Counted from the stretch's first letter, positions 46,401-56,483 are shown. The stretch: DNA of 64,000 bases from Stutzerimonas stutzeri (GCF_000219605.1 NC_015740.1:3596001-3660000); one strand, 5' to 3'. Notes: generated from the letters alone by a model not told the origin. Program-made: numbers and translations.

Positions 46401-48265
46401 TGCCGAGTGCGGCACGCCGTCATACGCTCTCCTGCCTCCAGCAGTTCGCGAATGACATCACGTCTTGACTGCCACTCACCTGTAGATAGCTGGACACCCT
46501 CCAGTCGCGGAGCCTCGGCAGCACGCCGAGCAGCCCGGCAAACCACATCCACATCTGCCAGGGTGGCGGGCTGAGTCAGCATTAACCGTTCAGAAAGTGC
46601 GGCAGCAGCCGCCTGCAATGCACTGAGATGGGAGCTCGCCAGCTGCAGTGCATCATTTGCACTGCTCTGCTCGATAGGCGAGAAGAAGGTGCGCTGACTT
46701 CCCCAGAAGACGTTTCGGTCGGGGCGCCCCATTTCCTCAAGGTGCAGCACCAGCTCCTCAACCAACGCTCGCCGCTTTTGCTGCTCGGCAAAACTCCAGG
46801 CCGCCATAGGCGCAAAAGAAATGACCGGCAACCCTGCATGAACTCGTTTCAGTTTCAGGTAGCGGCCGAGGACGTCAACAAAGGGCAAACCGCTTGCTCC
46901 TGCGGAGGAGCTCACAGCCTCGCAATACTGGTTAAGAGCATCTTGTAGCTCTTTCAAGCTCGCAAGATCCTCCTCACCGACCTTGGTCAGTGGTCGCCCC
47001 TGATCCAGAGTGCGCCCCAGTTCCTTGAGCACAGACTGCTTGGTGGCCTTGTGGCTATGCAACTCAAGGACAGCATCGCCCAGATGGCTCTCATCCAGAC
47101 GACGCTTGACCACCTCGAGCGCGGCCATCTTCTCGGCAACGAACAGCACCGTTTTCTTCTGGCCGATCAGCTCCGCGATGATGTTGGTGATCGTCTGCGA
47201 CTTGCCTGTGCCGGGCGGCCCCTGGATTACCAGATTGGAACCCTCGCGCACCTCCAGAATCGCCTCGGTCTGGCTACTGTCGGCGTCCTTCACAAAACGC
47301 ACATCGCCCGGCTTGATCACCGAGTCGATGTTTACATCTTCTGGATACGCTGCGGGCCTATCCCCGAAGCCTGAGCCCAGCAGACGCATCATCACGCCAT
47401 TGGCGTCCGGTTGTTTCTCTTCCGGCCAGCTCTTCGGGTCAAGATCCTTGAACATCAAAAACTTGCCGAAGGAAAAGAAACCCAGGGCGATCTCGTTACT
47501 GGCGACCTTCCAGCGTGACTGCTTGCTGATCACATCAGCCACTTCACCATAGAAGCGCTCAAGACTGCGCTCATCGGTGGCGAAGCTGTCCTCGTCAAAC
47601 CCGCAGGCGGCCATATCCAGGCCGAAGTCAGTCTTCAGCTTGGCAACCAGAGAAAGGTTCGCCATCAGCTCGTCACCCGAATACTTCAGCTTGAAGGCAT
47701 CTTTGGCGCCGCTGCGCTCAAGGCTGACCGGCAGCAGTATCAGAGGGGCCTTGCGCAGATTTTCCGAGCTATCCGCTTCGTACCAATGCAAAAAGCCCAG
47801 GGCCAGGAACAGCGTGTTCACCCCCTGCTCCTCGATAAAGCCTTTAGCCTCGGTGTGGATCTTCAACAGCTGCAGGAACAGACGCTCATCATCGATGGCC
47901 GTCTGCAAGCGGGTATCTAGATGGCGACGGGCCCTGCCTGATTCATCCTCATCGCCCTCGTCAGCGACGCTGGACCAGTCCAGGCTATCCAGTTCGTGCA
48001 GCAACTCTGCGTCACTGGCAGTGTCAGCCTCTGCTTCCTCCGGCTTTGTAGCCTTTGCCAGTTCAGCCAGTTTCTTGCGCGCCATCGGCGCAAAGGTCAT
48101 GGCCTTTTCCTGGCGATAGAGAATGTTAAAAACCTCCTCGGACAGCTCATCGACGACCATCAAGGTCTTCGCTGTTTTGCGGAAGTTGAGCATGTTGTTG
48201 CGAAGCCCGATATCCAGCAGCTCTTTACGGCTGCTCTGTAGCTTCTGGCTGATCCCTGAGCTCAT
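43493..48265 (-). CDS. DUF4011-family giant SF1 helicase with DUF559-type nuclease and DUF3320
   Basis: A 1590-aa protein from ATG 48265 (MSSGISQKLQSSRKELL). In order: an N-terminal DUF4011 region (RKELLDIGLRNNMLNF), Walker A IQGPPGTGKSQTITN (near 348), a long helical insert, SF1 motif II VVFDEASQV and III VVVVGDTRQMPP (near 975), a C-terminal motor half (NVLITRAKLAMRVF), a VSR/DUF559-like nuclease (AIECDGAAYHSSRSARDRDRLRQ kept here only by its core, near 1310) and a DUF3320-like tail. This class recurs in defence islands; the target is unknown. It lies 41 nt after mcrC. Confidence 0.88.
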   Translation of the reverse strand: MSSGISQKLQSSRKELLDIGLRNNMLNFRKTAKTLMVVDELSEEVFNILYRQEKAMTFAPMARKKLAELAKATKPEEAEADTASDAELLHELDSLDWSSVADEGDEDESGRARRHLDTRLQTAIDDERLFLQLLKIHTEAKGFIEEQGVNTLFLALGFLHWYEADSSENLRKAPLILLPVSLERSGAKDAFKLKYSGDELMANLSLVAKLKTDFGLDMAACGFDEDSFATDERSLERFYGEVADVISKQSRWKVASNEIALGFFSFGKFLMFKDLDPKSWPEEKQPDANGVMMRLLGSGFGDRPAAYPEDVNIDSVIKPGDVRFVKDADSSQTEAILEVREGSNLVIQGPPGTGKSQTITNIIAELIGQKKTVLFVAEKMAALEVVKRRLDESHLGDAVLELHSHKATKQSVLKELGRTLDQGRPLTKVGEEDLASLKELQDALNQYCEAVSSSAGASGLPFVDVLGRYLKLKRVHAGLPVISFAPMAAWSFAEQQKRRALVEELVLHLEEMGRPDRNVFWGSQRTFFSPIEQSSANDALQLASSHLSALQAAAAALSERLMLTQPATLADVDVVCRAARRAAEAPRLEGVQLSTGEWQSRRDVIRELLEAGERMTACRTRHDSQLIDAAWEQDLLDVRQSLQAYGDKWWKIFSGRFRAARARLQGLAREALPKTNAGMLELVDSVLTYQQCKKVYDQHEALGSALFGAQWQRQKTDWAVLERLSAWVIKLHDDLGNGQIPQGIIAFLAGHADASGLGDAVSAIEQHVAGLDKALLSALEVTGMQAENANADVRKLGLAALGERLRQWQGGLTALYQMARFNVLAQQVRDIKLDELLEIAISSDEPRQLTAILDFSWYSGLVQRVYAEKPALQQFDRIKHEHQIARFKSLDLASLNHAQTHLAKQVWEGMPNINQPGEMAVLRAELNKKRRHIPIRQLIEKAGRAIQQIKPVFMMSPMSIANFLPPGKLEFDVVVFDEASQVKAVDAFGAIMRGKQVVVVGDTRQMPPTDFFSRDVELDDEDAATADIESILSMFKAAGSQERYLRWHYRSRHESLIAVSNVEFYDSKLVVFPSAGQHPHASGVSFDYLPDALYDRGRTRTNKGEAKAVAQAVMQHAIQTPELSLGVAAFSVAQRDLIQVEIELLRRQMPEAEAFFTSQGSEPFFVKNLENIQGDERDKIFISIGYGRNESGRIAREFGPLNREGGHRRLNVLITRAKLAMRVFCNFRADELELDAGASLGVRALKNFLKYAETGVLEVARETGKAADSPFELEVIEALRERNYEVEPQVGTAGYFIDIAVKDPDYPGRYVLAIECDGAAYHSSRSARDRDRLRQGVLEGLGWNFHRIWSTDWFRNPQQEIIRAVAAIEAARARIAEGRHALPQVAPEPKHEIVRGAPAEETVPSSSQPYVKARLTPVVSMTELHQEKPERLMQMIRTVVEVEAPVHASEVTRRVMEAYGVARAGARITSVVDEAIRLGVRQGVYRGHGSFLYCADSRPAPIRSRAHLESAERKIEWVAPEELDQALLETVNLGFSMGREDAISGALGLLGFGRATSKIAGILEERIGALAAQGRLQVIDGVVKAAVNLG

Positions 48266-48306
48266 AGAAATCTCTTTAATCGCGTTTCGTGTATAGAAAG
48301 ATGTGC

Positions 48307-49605
48307 CTAGCTGGCGCGAGCAAATGAGGCGAGGTTCAAAGGTAAAGTCGCTTTCTCCGCATCTACCAAGCAATCGGCATCCAGATCAAAAGGCAAAACC
48401 CACAACCGCATATCCTCGCCGAAATCAAACACCGGTAGCGCTGTCCGCAGACCCGACCAATACGGGTATATCAGCACCAGCTGGGGTACACCTTTATCTC
48501 GGTACTTATGACCGTAGGCAAAAAGCTGATAGAAATCGCTCTGACTCAAGTCGTAGTTCTTATCCGACTTATGGGTATCCACCCGCTTCCACTTGGTATC
48601 GAGAATCCACCGCTGTTCAGCCGTATCGATCAGCAGATCGGGCTTTAAACAGAACATCCGCCCCTGGTCATGCTCACACAGGTAGGCACGACTGGCCTGG
48701 CTGGTTAAGCGTGCCGCAGGCGCCAACTGCTTACGCAGCCAGCCTTCCACGTAACACTCAAACAGCTTTTCCATCGGGAACAGCAGGCTCATGCCGCGCC
48801 ACTCACCGCTCACCGCCATGGGCATCCGCTGATTGAGGATTAGTTCGCACCAGGGTTTCACAGCCTGGTAATGCGCCATCAGCCGGTCACGGCTCCATGC
48901 CCGAAAGTCCTGGTTCACCTGCCGGCTGGCCGGCACCTCCAGCAGCATCGTCCGCAGCTCATTGCCCAGACGCCAGTTGGCGGCGTCCTGCGTGCTTTTG
49001 GCCACCTGTTCCAGCGCCAGCTTAAGCAGTCGGTTTTCCGCACGGTCCGGCAGGAACACATCGTGGCGAATCTGGAAGTGATGCTGGCGCCCCGGCGGCT
49101 GGCGCATCTGCGCCACCACGTTGAGCTGCCCACGGAGAAAACGCTGTTCCTCCTCGATACGCTGGTAGTCGAAGCGCACGCCACGCTTCACCAGCAGATC
49201 CAGCTCCGCGAGAAACTGCCCCATCACCCACTCGCTGAGTGGCGCATCGAACAGCTCCAGGCTGGCCACCGAGGCCTCACGGGGTTTTAGCTGCAAGGCA
49301 CTTTGAATCAGCTTACGCAGCAGCCGCCGGCTCTTCAGCAAGCAATCGTCTTGCTCATGGTGCTTTGGCAGAATTTCGAGTCGCGTGCCACAGGGCGTTT
49401 CCAGCACACCCACGTAGCTGTCCCACTTTAGCGAGCTGCGCCCTTCAACCTGCAGCAGCGTGGCACCATTACGGTTAAAGCGGGCGCTTAGCTCACACAG
49501 CCAATCGAACGCACTGGGTGAGACCTGCGCCAAATCAAGCGACCAGCCAACCGCATCGGTGGTCAGCTGGCCGTACTCGCGAATGGTGATCTGCTGGCTG
49601 GCCAC
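48307..49605 (-). CDS. mcrC: McrC-type restriction nuclease subunit
   Basis: McrC partners the McrB AAA+ ring and carries the nuclease of the type IV, modified-DNA-specific system. The N-terminal part fits the McrC family (QITIREYGQLTTDAVGW), the middle has FLPDRAENRLLKLALEQ, and the C-terminal PD-(D/E)xK core is LKPDLLIDTAEQRWILDTKWKR. I chose GTG 49605, just after the mcrB stop; a TTG at 49671 would add 22 residues and overlap mcrB. The start is uncertain. Confidence 0.88.
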   Translation of the reverse strand: MASQQITIREYGQLTTDAVGWSLDLAQVSPSAFDWLCELSARFNRNGATLLQVEGRSSLKWDSYVGVLETPCGTRLEILPKHHEQDDCLLKSRRLLRKLIQSALQLKPREASVASLELFDAPLSEWVMGQFLAELDLLVKRGVRFDYQRIEEEQRFLRGQLNVVAQMRQPPGRQHHFQIRHDVFLPDRAENRLLKLALEQVAKSTQDAANWRLGNELRTMLLEVPASRQVNQDFRAWSRDRLMAHYQAVKPWCELILNQRMPMAVSGEWRGMSLLFPMEKLFECYVEGWLRKQLAPAARLTSQASRAYLCEHDQGRMFCLKPDLLIDTAEQRWILDTKWKRVDTHKSDKNYDLSQSDFYQLFAYGHKYRDKGVPQLVLIYPYWSGLRTALPVFDFGEDMRLWVLPFDLDADCLVDAEKATLPLNLASFARAS

Positions 49606-49610
49606 TGCAG

Positions 49611-51452
49611 TCAGCCCACAATGTTCTGATAACTGGCCAGGGAGCTGAATGCCTGATGATTCAGCTCCCAACGCTGATCCGTAAGTTTCTCAGCTACGCC
49701 ACTACCAAACAGATCGGCAAGATTCAGCTCACTTTGCGGGCGACGAATAAAGGGGGCCGTGCCATTAGCGCTAGCGTTCTGGTCATTCAACACCCAACCG
49801 ATACGCTGCCAATCCTCAAAGAAGTACTCCTGCAACAACGGCAGAATCTGGTTACGGAAAATCAGCTCCAAGCGTGCCAGCGAGCTGTCATCTTTCAGCG
49901 ACATAAAGTAGGCATGCCCCAGGGCATGATCACGATCCAGCAGCACCTCAATGCGCTGATTCATCTTCTCCAGCAGTTGGCCAATGTTCAGCCCCTGCAC
50001 CAGCACTTCCTTAAGCAAGTCAGGTCGCGGCGGCATCTCGCGGAACACAAAGCGTCGGCGCAAGGCGATATCCAAACCAGCCAACGAGCGGTCAGCCGTG
50101 TTCATGGTGCCGATCAGATAGACGTTATCAGGAACGCTGAATCGCTCCTTTGAATATGGAAGCGTGACCTCCAGATGCTCCTTTCGACCAGCCCGCTTTG
50201 ATTCTTCAATCAAGGTGATCAGCTCACCGAAGATCCGCGAAACATTGCCACGGTTTATTTCATCGATGATCAACACATACTTCGGGCGCTCACGTTCTGC
50301 CGGCAGCTCAGCAACATACTCCGGCAAGCCGCACTCATCCCGCAGGTATTGCAGAATGCCCTGCACGTAAGACGCATTGTGCATGCTGCTCTTGTCGCCG
50401 GTGCGATGAAGCCGGCGGATATCGCCGAGCGCCGCACGATAGGGAAATTTCTGTTCCTGAGACTCCTCAGGGAAAATCCGAAACGTCTCACCGCCCACAT
50501 ACTCGAATGCAAAACGGCGCCCCCTGACGGTTTGCGCAACAATGCGTTCGCCCGTACTTTCCAGGCGATCCTTCAGGCGTTCAAAAGCCTTCTCAAAGGG
50601 GTCGTTTTCAGCACTTGCTCCTCTTTCAGCATCCGCACACAAGCGTTTGAGCACACCCGGCTCCACGCGATACTCCAGCTGACCTTCGTCGTCGCAGCCA
50701 GCACGCAGGCCCTCAACGAAATCCTCGTAGCTAAAGCTCTGGTGAAAGGTCACAAAACGCACGCGCCCCTCTTTCGCCAGCTGATCGAAACGTGTTTTTA
50801 GCCGCTCGCGCGCGCCCTCATCGTCCCCTTTATTCGCTATCATGAATCCAGGGTCGAGAATGGCCAGAGCATGATCAATAGTGGCGTAGGTTTTACCGGT
50901 TCCCGGCGGGCCAAAAAGGATCTGGTTAAGGCTGGGCTGCACGGTGCTAGCGCTTGGCGCATCTGCGACGGCGGCTGCCAACGGCATAGCGGAGTCTGAG
51001 CTCAAATAATCGTCCACTGTGCGCGCCTCTCCCTGTAAAGCCCGGCGATCATCGGTATCAAGCGCTTGATCCAATTGCTCCAGCCAGCGCTTTACCTCAG
51101 CCAGATCCGTGTGTTGCTCGGCCGACAGGCGCTCGGTGAACACATGCCCCCGATACTTCTCGTCAAACTGACCTTTACGCTGAAAACCGAGGTACGCCGT
51201 GTTGTTCTTGGCCACCAGGATCAGCGCATTTCTGCCAGAAGCGGTATCTGGCCGGCGCACACCGATGCCGATATAGATACGCGGCTCATCCTCACTTTGA
51301 TTGCTGTGGTTGAGCACATAAAAGTCGCAGCGCGGGAATCGCTCACGAATGGCAGCGAGCACAGCCAACACCCAGTAGCGCACCTGCGGGCCATCGGCTT
51401 CCGCCAAAACGCGCTGCAGGGCGGCTTCGCTAATCAATCCTTCAATTTGCAT
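49611..51452 (-). CDS. mcrB: McrB-type AAA+ GTPase of type IV restriction
   Basis: A 613-aa protein. The N-terminal part resembles the MrcB/DUF3578 DNA-recognition domain (CDFYVLNHSNQSEDEPRIYIG). The motor has Walker [15 protein letters not shown] (near 181), Walker B VLIIDEINRGN (near 392) and the McrB-specific signature GTMNTADRS (near 449). The GTP motor drives McrC. Its start overlaps hsdS by 11 nt and its stop lies next to the mcrC start, so it is embedded in the hsd cluster. Confidence 0.93.
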   Translation of the reverse strand: MQIEGLISEAALQRVLAEADGPQVRYWVLAVLAAIRERFPRCDFYVLNHSNQSEDEPRIYIGIGVRRPDTASGRNALILVAKNNTAYLGFQRKGQFDEKYRGHVFTERLSAEQHTDLAEVKRWLEQLDQALDTDDRRALQGEARTVDDYLSSDSAMPLAAAVADAPSASTVQPSLNQILFGPPGTGKTYATIDHALAILDPGFMIANKGDDEGARERLKTRFDQLAKEGRVRFVTFHQSFSYEDFVEGLRAGCDDEGQLEYRVEPGVLKRLCADAERGASAENDPFEKAFERLKDRLESTGERIVAQTVRGRRFAFEYVGGETFRIFPEESQEQKFPYRAALGDIRRLHRTGDKSSMHNASYVQGILQYLRDECGLPEYVAELPAERERPKYVLIIDEINRGNVSRIFGELITLIEESKRAGRKEHLEVTLPYSKERFSVPDNVYLIGTMNTADRSLAGLDIALRRRFVFREMPPRPDLLKEVLVQGLNIGQLLEKMNQRIEVLLDRDHALGHAYFMSLKDDSSLARLELIFRNQILPLLQEYFFEDWQRIGWVLNDQNASANGTAPFIRRPQSELNLADLFGSGVAEKLTDQRWELNHQAFSSLASYQNIVG

Positions 51453-52782
51453 ACTGAAGCTCCTGGGCAGTGCTTTTCGTAATCTCCGCCATTGCTTCCG
51501 GCAGACGCAGCTGGCCGGAGATTAGACGGGGTAAGAGGGTGTCGCGGAGTTGGGTGAGGGTTTGGGCTTGTTCGTGGTTGGACAGAATCGACTCCAGCAA
51601 GGGCTCAACTATGTGATTAAACCTGCTCAGGACTTCGGGAGATGGGATCACGACGGGGTAGGCAAGCAGTGCTGCGCCGCTTACGTTTGCTTGTGCACTT
51701 CCATGGGATTGCGACTCTGCATATGCCTTGTATGCGGGGTCACGGACGGCGCAATACACCATGCCGATATCGCTTAATCCCGCGCGAGTAACCAGCCGCC
51801 CCACACGCTGGTTGATATAGGCATCTGGCTCAACCCGGGGTACCAAACCGGTCTCGCCGACATACCCCGTCATACCCACCAACAAATCACCACGGGAAAG
51901 CTTGAAGCGCTCAAGCCCGACAACTGTGGTTGGTGCAACCCGAGAGCAACCAGAAAAATTGATCAGGCCAGGTTTGACATCACCGATCTTTACTACTGGA
52001 TGGCCAGTATCAACCCAGTCTTGGCTTCTGAAGGCATAACCGTTCTGGAAGCTAGCCAAGTCCGAGAGCACTCCCGCTTCCCACCCCTTCGGCACCAAGC
52101 CCAGTTCGGACTCTTCGAAACTATCGGGGAACAGGGCGGCGGTGGTGGCGTCGATACCTTCCAGCTGGCGGCCTTCGGCCTTGGCGCGCACGGGGTCGAA
52201 ATCGACGAACCAGGACTTGAACAGCGTCTGGGCGATGGTTTCTAGGGTAGAGTTGGTCTCGCGTAGCAGAGCAATGCGCTTGTCGAAAGCCTCTAGCACT
52301 TCGCTAATCGACCTCTGAACCTCGATTGACGGTATGCGAACAGGATAAGAAGGAAAGTCTGTTAGTGGCAGGCGATCAACCGTACTGCCATGAATAGTCC
52401 GAGTTCGCAGCAGACCCTGAAACTCGTCAGACAGAAAATAGTACAGCAGGTACTTGGGGAGTAATCTTGTCTGATCAGGACGTAGGAGTGCCATACGGCG
52501 CCCCAAGCAGCACTTCAATCCCTCCGGAATGATCGCGACTTCGCCAATGCGTGTTTCATATGAAAAAACAACATCGCCGACATGTGGAACCACTCGTCGA
52601 GTCCACTTGGAAAAATCTTCCTCAGATAAATGCTCGGTGCTCGACAGGTCTAGCTGACCTCTCTTCAAGCTGCTGATGCCAAGGAAAACTGGGCCATCGT
52701 TAGTCTTTTTAGGAGTCGCATGCGGCCCATCGAATAACTGAGCGACTTCCCCTATAGGAACAAGCGGCCACTCAGATTTCAT
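51442..52782 (-). CDS. hsdS: Type I restriction enzyme, specificity subunit
   Basis: HsdS selects the bipartite DNA target. The 446-aa protein has two target-recognition domains (about 1-150 and 230-370), each followed by a conserved helical spacer ([41 protein letters not shown]). It overlaps hsdM by 11 nt at its start and mcrB by 11 nt at its end. Confidence 0.94.
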   Translation of the reverse strand: MKSEWPLVPIGEVAQLFDGPHATPKKTNDGPVFLGISSLKRGQLDLSSTEHLSEEDFSKWTRRVVPHVGDVVFSYETRIGEVAIIPEGLKCCLGRRMALLRPDQTRLLPKYLLYYFLSDEFQGLLRTRTIHGSTVDRLPLTDFPSYPVRIPSIEVQRSISEVLEAFDKRIALLRETNSTLETIAQTLFKSWFVDFDPVRAKAEGRQLEGIDATTAALFPDSFEESELGLVPKGWEAGVLSDLASFQNGYAFRSQDWVDTGHPVVKIGDVKPGLINFSGCSRVAPTTVVGLERFKLSRGDLLVGMTGYVGETGLVPRVEPDAYINQRVGRLVTRAGLSDIGMVYCAVRDPAYKAYAESQSHGSAQANVSGAALLAYPVVIPSPEVLSRFNHIVEPLLESILSNHEQAQTLTQLRDTLLPRLISGQLRLPEAMAEITKSTAQELQYAN

Positions 52783-54697
52783 ACCCCAGCCCCCCCAGCT
52801 TCTGCCGGATCAACTGATCGAGTTCCGCGCCCTTTTCCATCTGTTCGCCAAGCTGTTGGGTCAGCCGTTGCATCTTCTCGGCAAAGGCTTCGTCGTCATC
52901 CTCCACCTCTTCAGCACCGACATAGCGGCCCGGCGTCAGCACATGGCCGTGCTCGGCGATTTCCGCCAGTTTGACGCTGCGGCAGAAGCCGGCGATGTCC
53001 TGGTACTCGGCAATCTCACCGCCCATATCCAGCGGCTCGCCGCGCCACTTGGCAACGGTCTGGGCGATGCGTTCGATATCGGCGTCAGTCAGCTCGATCT
53101 GCACTCGGCTCACGCTGGTGCCGAGTTTGCGTGCGTCGATAAACAGCACTTCACCGGGGCGGGCGGTTTTCTGTTTGGCGAGGAACCACAGGCAGGCGGG
53201 AATCTGCGTGTTGAAGAACAACTGGCCGGGCAGCGCGACCATGACTTCCACTACGTCGGCCTCGACCATGGCTTTGCGGATCTCGCCTTCGCTGTTCTGG
53301 CTGGAACTCATCGAGCCGTTGGCCAGGACGATGCCGGCACGGCCGCTGGGCTTGAGGTGGTAGAGCATATGTTGCAGCCAGGCGTAGTTGGCGTTGCCTT
53401 GCGGCGGTGTGCCATACACCCAGCGCGGGTCGCCTTCCAGGCTGCCGTGCCACCAGTCGCTGATATTGAACGGCGGGTTGGCCAGCACAAAGTCGGCGCG
53501 CAGGTCCGAGTGCTGGTTGCGCACAAAGGTGTCGGCCGGCTCTTTGCCGAGGTTGAAGTCGATGCCGCGAATGGCCAGGTTCATCGCCGCCAGGCGCCAG
53601 GTGGTGGGGTTGGCTTCCTGGCCGTAGATGGACACATCGCCCAGCTTGCCGCCGTGGGCTTCGATAAATTTCTCGGATTGCACAAACATGCCGCCCGAGC
53701 CGCAGCACGGGTCGTAGACCTTGCCGTAGTGCGGGTTAAGCACCGCCACCAGGGTTTTGACGATGCTGGCCGGCGTATAGAACTGCCCGCCGCGCTTGCC
53801 TTCGGCGCTGGCGAACTGGCCGAGGAAGTATTCATACACCTGGCCGAGCAGATCGCGGGCTTTGCCGGTGTCATCGCCAAAGCCGATGGTGGAGATCAAA
53901 TCCACCAGCTCGCCGAGCTTGCCGTCTGGCAACTGAGCGCGGGCATAGCGTTTGTCGAGGATGTTTTTCAGCCGTGGGTTTTCCGCCTCGATGGCGGTCA
54001 GGGCATCGTCGATGCGCTTGCCGATATCCACCTGTTTGGCGGCGGCGCGGATCGACTCCCAGCGCGCCACTTCCGGCACCCAGAACACGTTGACCTCGCG
54101 GTAGTAGTCGCGGTCTTCCAGCTCGGCGTTAAGCGCCTCCGGATCATCGTCGCCCAGATAGTAGTCGTCGTTTTCATCCAGCAGCTTGTGCGTAAGCTCG
54201 GCGCGGCGGCCGGCGAAGCTGTCGGAGATGTACTTGAGGAAGATCAGCCCGAGCACGATGTGCTTGTACTCGGCGGCGTCCATATTGGCGCGCAGCTTGT
54301 CGGCGGTGGCCCAGAGGGTTTTCTCCATGGCCTCGATACTGGTGGCCTGCTGCTTGGGCGCTTTGGCTTTTTTCACCGCTGCGGCGGCTTGCACCACATA
54401 ACCAGCAGAGACTTCTTCAGTGTTCACCGGAGCCATGCGCTCACGCGCCTTGTTCAACACCTGATCGGCCAGGCTGCTGCCCGAGGCTGGCGCGCGCAGG
54501 ACCGAACCACCGCGGCCACGGCCTTTGACCAGTACCCCTTGTTCAATCAGGGCATCGCGAGCGGCCCAGAGCTGCTCCTCACTGATTCCCGGCAACTGCG
54601 CTTTTAGCCGCTCAAACAACGTTTGATTGCCAATGCTGCTGCCATCAACCGGCACTGCGGCCAGCAGGGCTTCGCCAAGTTGGGCCAAAACACTCAT
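52772..54697 (-). CDS. hsdM: Type I restriction enzyme, N6-adenine methylase subunit
   Basis: HsdM methylates adenine in the HsdS target. From ATG 54697 ([15 protein letters not shown]), with GAGGAG upstream, it is 641 aa. The first 100 residues look like an added winged-helix domain ([22 protein letters not shown]). The methylase follows, with the SAM motif [12 protein letters not shown] and catalytic NPPF ([11 protein letters not shown]). First gene of the cluster; operator-like repeats lie just upstream. Confidence 0.94.
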   Translation of the reverse strand: MSVLAQLGEALLAAVPVDGSSIGNQTLFERLKAQLPGISEEQLWAARDALIEQGVLVKGRGRGGSVLRAPASGSSLADQVLNKARERMAPVNTEEVSAGYVVQAAAAVKKAKAPKQQATSIEAMEKTLWATADKLRANMDAAEYKHIVLGLIFLKYISDSFAGRRAELTHKLLDENDDYYLGDDDPEALNAELEDRDYYREVNVFWVPEVARWESIRAAAKQVDIGKRIDDALTAIEAENPRLKNILDKRYARAQLPDGKLGELVDLISTIGFGDDTGKARDLLGQVYEYFLGQFASAEGKRGGQFYTPASIVKTLVAVLNPHYGKVYDPCCGSGGMFVQSEKFIEAHGGKLGDVSIYGQEANPTTWRLAAMNLAIRGIDFNLGKEPADTFVRNQHSDLRADFVLANPPFNISDWWHGSLEGDPRWVYGTPPQGNANYAWLQHMLYHLKPSGRAGIVLANGSMSSSQNSEGEIRKAMVEADVVEVMVALPGQLFFNTQIPACLWFLAKQKTARPGEVLFIDARKLGTSVSRVQIELTDADIERIAQTVAKWRGEPLDMGGEIAEYQDIAGFCRSVKLAEIAEHGHVLTPGRYVGAEEVEDDDEAFAEKMQRLTQQLGEQMEKGAELDQLIRQKLGGLGYEI

Positions 54698-54721
54698 ACA
54701 ACACTCCTCAATACGCGCTGC

Positions 54722-54810
54722 ATATTGGCGGCGCGCCGATACTAAAAACGGTGATGGCAATAGGCGTGGGGGATGGCTGTGTGACGCGTATTGGGCGGTG
54801 CGCCAATACG
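54722..54810. promoter_or_regulatory. Two related palindromes upstream of hsdM
   Basis: TATTGGCGGCGCGCCGATAC (54723-54742) and TATTGGGCGGTGCGCCAATAC-like (54789-54809) share TATTGG...GCGCC(A/G)ATAC and lie 25 and 92 bp before the hsdM start. Probable repressor operators. Confidence 0.6.
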
Positions 54811-55045
54811 ACTGGAGAGGCCATCCCTGGGATACCGCGGCCTGCCATGCTGTGATGCTCATCACCTTATCCACTGGCCGCACAGGGGTAAAGCCATAGC
54901 CAATAGTTTGTGTCCGTGCGGCCAGTTTCCCCGCCCAGCGATGCGCAGCGCTTAAGCCAAGTAGCCTCTTCTTTGGAGTCTTTCTTCCAGCTTTACGGCA
55001 AGAGGCATAGCGGCACCTTGCCCATTTAGCCCAAGGGTTTAAGGG

Positions 55046-55753
55046 TCAATCGCTTGCCTGGGCAAAATTGCCCTCAATCGCTCGGTGGGTCATCGATGTG
55101 ATATCCAACACCGGGAGCGCGTCCATCATCTGGGCCCCAGGCCCATCTTCGTACTCAACGGCCTCGCTGGCGTAACTGGTGATCCAGATCTTTCTTTTGC
55201 CTAGCGACAATTCAAAACCCGAGTCGCCCTCAATCGCTTTCGGCAACGCCCAGCCCGTTTTTTGCAGGGCGGTCACGCTGATAATCAGGTGGCCTAGATA
55301 GGGGTTATTCAGAAACAGCTCTTCATGCAGCCAGGGCCAGAACACTGTGTCGCCCTGATTCGGCCCAACAGTTTCCGGGCTGGATGCCTGCCACCCTTTG
55401 TACTCGCGCGCCTCGCTTAATGAGTCGTAAGGGTGGGAGTGAAAGGTGCCCACTACCTCAAGATGAGGCCAGTAGCGCGTGACAAACTCCATTTTCATGC
55501 GCAGTGAGCCCAGGTCGGGCTTGGCCGAGCCTTTGGTCACCAGGGCCGATGTTTCAACAGTGGCGGTTGTCACGATGATCCGCGGGGGGCGATTGCCCCG
55601 CTCGGGGGTCATATACCCCCAAAGCAGGCCAAAGGTTTCCAGTTTGTCTTCTTTCTTCCGCGGGCTCGTGCGCCCAATTTCGTAGGCCTCCAATGCAGAG
55701 GTAATCAACTGTGGCACTGCATGGTCTTCAACGGTGATGTACAAAGGTTTCAT
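55046..55753 (-). CDS. JAB/MPN-domain putative metalloprotease
   Basis: A 235-aa protein from ATG 55753 (MKPLYITVEDHAVPQL), with GGGAAAG upstream. It resembles JAMM/MPN proteases: E39 in ETFGLLWGY and the metal-binding GTFHSHP (H105, H107). The expected SxxD appears as SSPE or lies later in NQGD, so activity is uncertain. JAB proteins remove ubiquitin-like tags, including in CBASS and Bil immune operons, but no E1/E2 or ubiquitin-like gene is visible here. Confidence 0.75.
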   Translation of the reverse strand: MKPLYITVEDHAVPQLITSALEAYEIGRTSPRKKEDKLETFGLLWGYMTPERGNRPPRIIVTTATVETSALVTKGSAKPDLGSLRMKMEFVTRYWPHLEVVGTFHSHPYDSLSEAREYKGWQASSPETVGPNQGDTVFWPWLHEELFLNNPYLGHLIISVTALQKTGWALPKAIEGDSGFELSLGKRKIWITSYASEAVEYEDGPGAQMMDALPVLDITSMTHRAIEGNFAQASD

Positions 55754-55841
55754 CGCTTTCCCTTCCTGCGTACGGTGCATACCTGCACCCAATTGAGATA
55801 TTCAACATGCCGAAGCAGCTCGCCTATTCAACGAGCAACGC

Positions 55842-56483
55842 CTACACCAAGCTGGCTAACCAGGGCTGAGTAATCGCCTTTCGCTCAGCTAAGCCCAGGG
55901 TTGCGACGCCATCTTTCACCAAGGCTTTTTTATCGCCCGTGTGCGGATTATTGACGTAGGTACTGATGCTGGGGAGCGCATTGGGATTGCCACTCCAGCG
56001 CAGGTTGAACGCCGCCAGTTTGGGGAACCAGTACTGGCTGGCATACGGCAAGTTGTCATGGATCCACCAGGCCAGTGGCGTCCAGTCTTTATGTTCGTCG
56101 TACCAGGGCAACAAGGCCGGCACTACGATGCAGGCAGTTGCCCCGAGGTGGCCTTCTGCATCCAGATAGTCCCAGATGTGCGAGGCATAGTTGCTTTCGT
56201 TCTTCGCGCAGTTATTGCCATCTTCCGCCCCCTTGGCATTTACCGCCGATGAGCGATACGCCGAGCGAATGGCGATTCGACCAAAGCGCTCTTGCAGTGG
56301 CTCCAGCAAGTTTTCACAAAGCCCACGCCCGGCTTCGATGGCCCGATCCGGGTAGTCCGGAATATTGGGGATACCTTCAATCTGGCTGATTTCCGAGTAG
56401 AGGAAATCACGCATAAAAAAGTGCTTGGAGAGCTTGACCCGACCCAATTCTTCCAGGGCCTGCACCGATGCTGGTTTCTTCAT
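55842..56483 (-). CDS. M15-peptidase-like protein of unknown role
   Basis: A 213-aa protein from ATG 56483 (MKKPASVQALEELG), with AAGGAA upstream; ATG 56510 is a less likely start. The segments KHFFMRDFLYSEIS, RSAYRSSAVNAKG and NYASHIWDYLDAEGHLGA recall M15 D-Ala-D-Ala peptidase folds with His/Asp zinc ligands, but the spacing is unusual. No signal peptide is visible, which argues for a cytoplasmic role. It lies 88 nt upstream of the JAB gene on the same strand. Confidence 0.6.
   Translation of the reverse strand: MKKPASVQALEELGRVKLSKHFFMRDFLYSEISQIEGIPNIPDYPDRAIEAGRGLCENLLEPLQERFGRIAIRSAYRSSAVNAKGAEDGNNCAKNESNYASHIWDYLDAEGHLGATACIVVPALLPWYDEHKDWTPLAWWIHDNLPYASQYWFPKLAAFNLRWSGNPNALPSISTYVNNPHTGDKKALVKDGVATLGLAERKAITQPWLASLV

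Noticed and set aside
55046..55753. CBASS type II Cap3
   Set aside because: The JAB protein lacks a neighbouring CD-NTase, E1/E2 (Cap2) or effector gene, and its JAMM motif is atypical.
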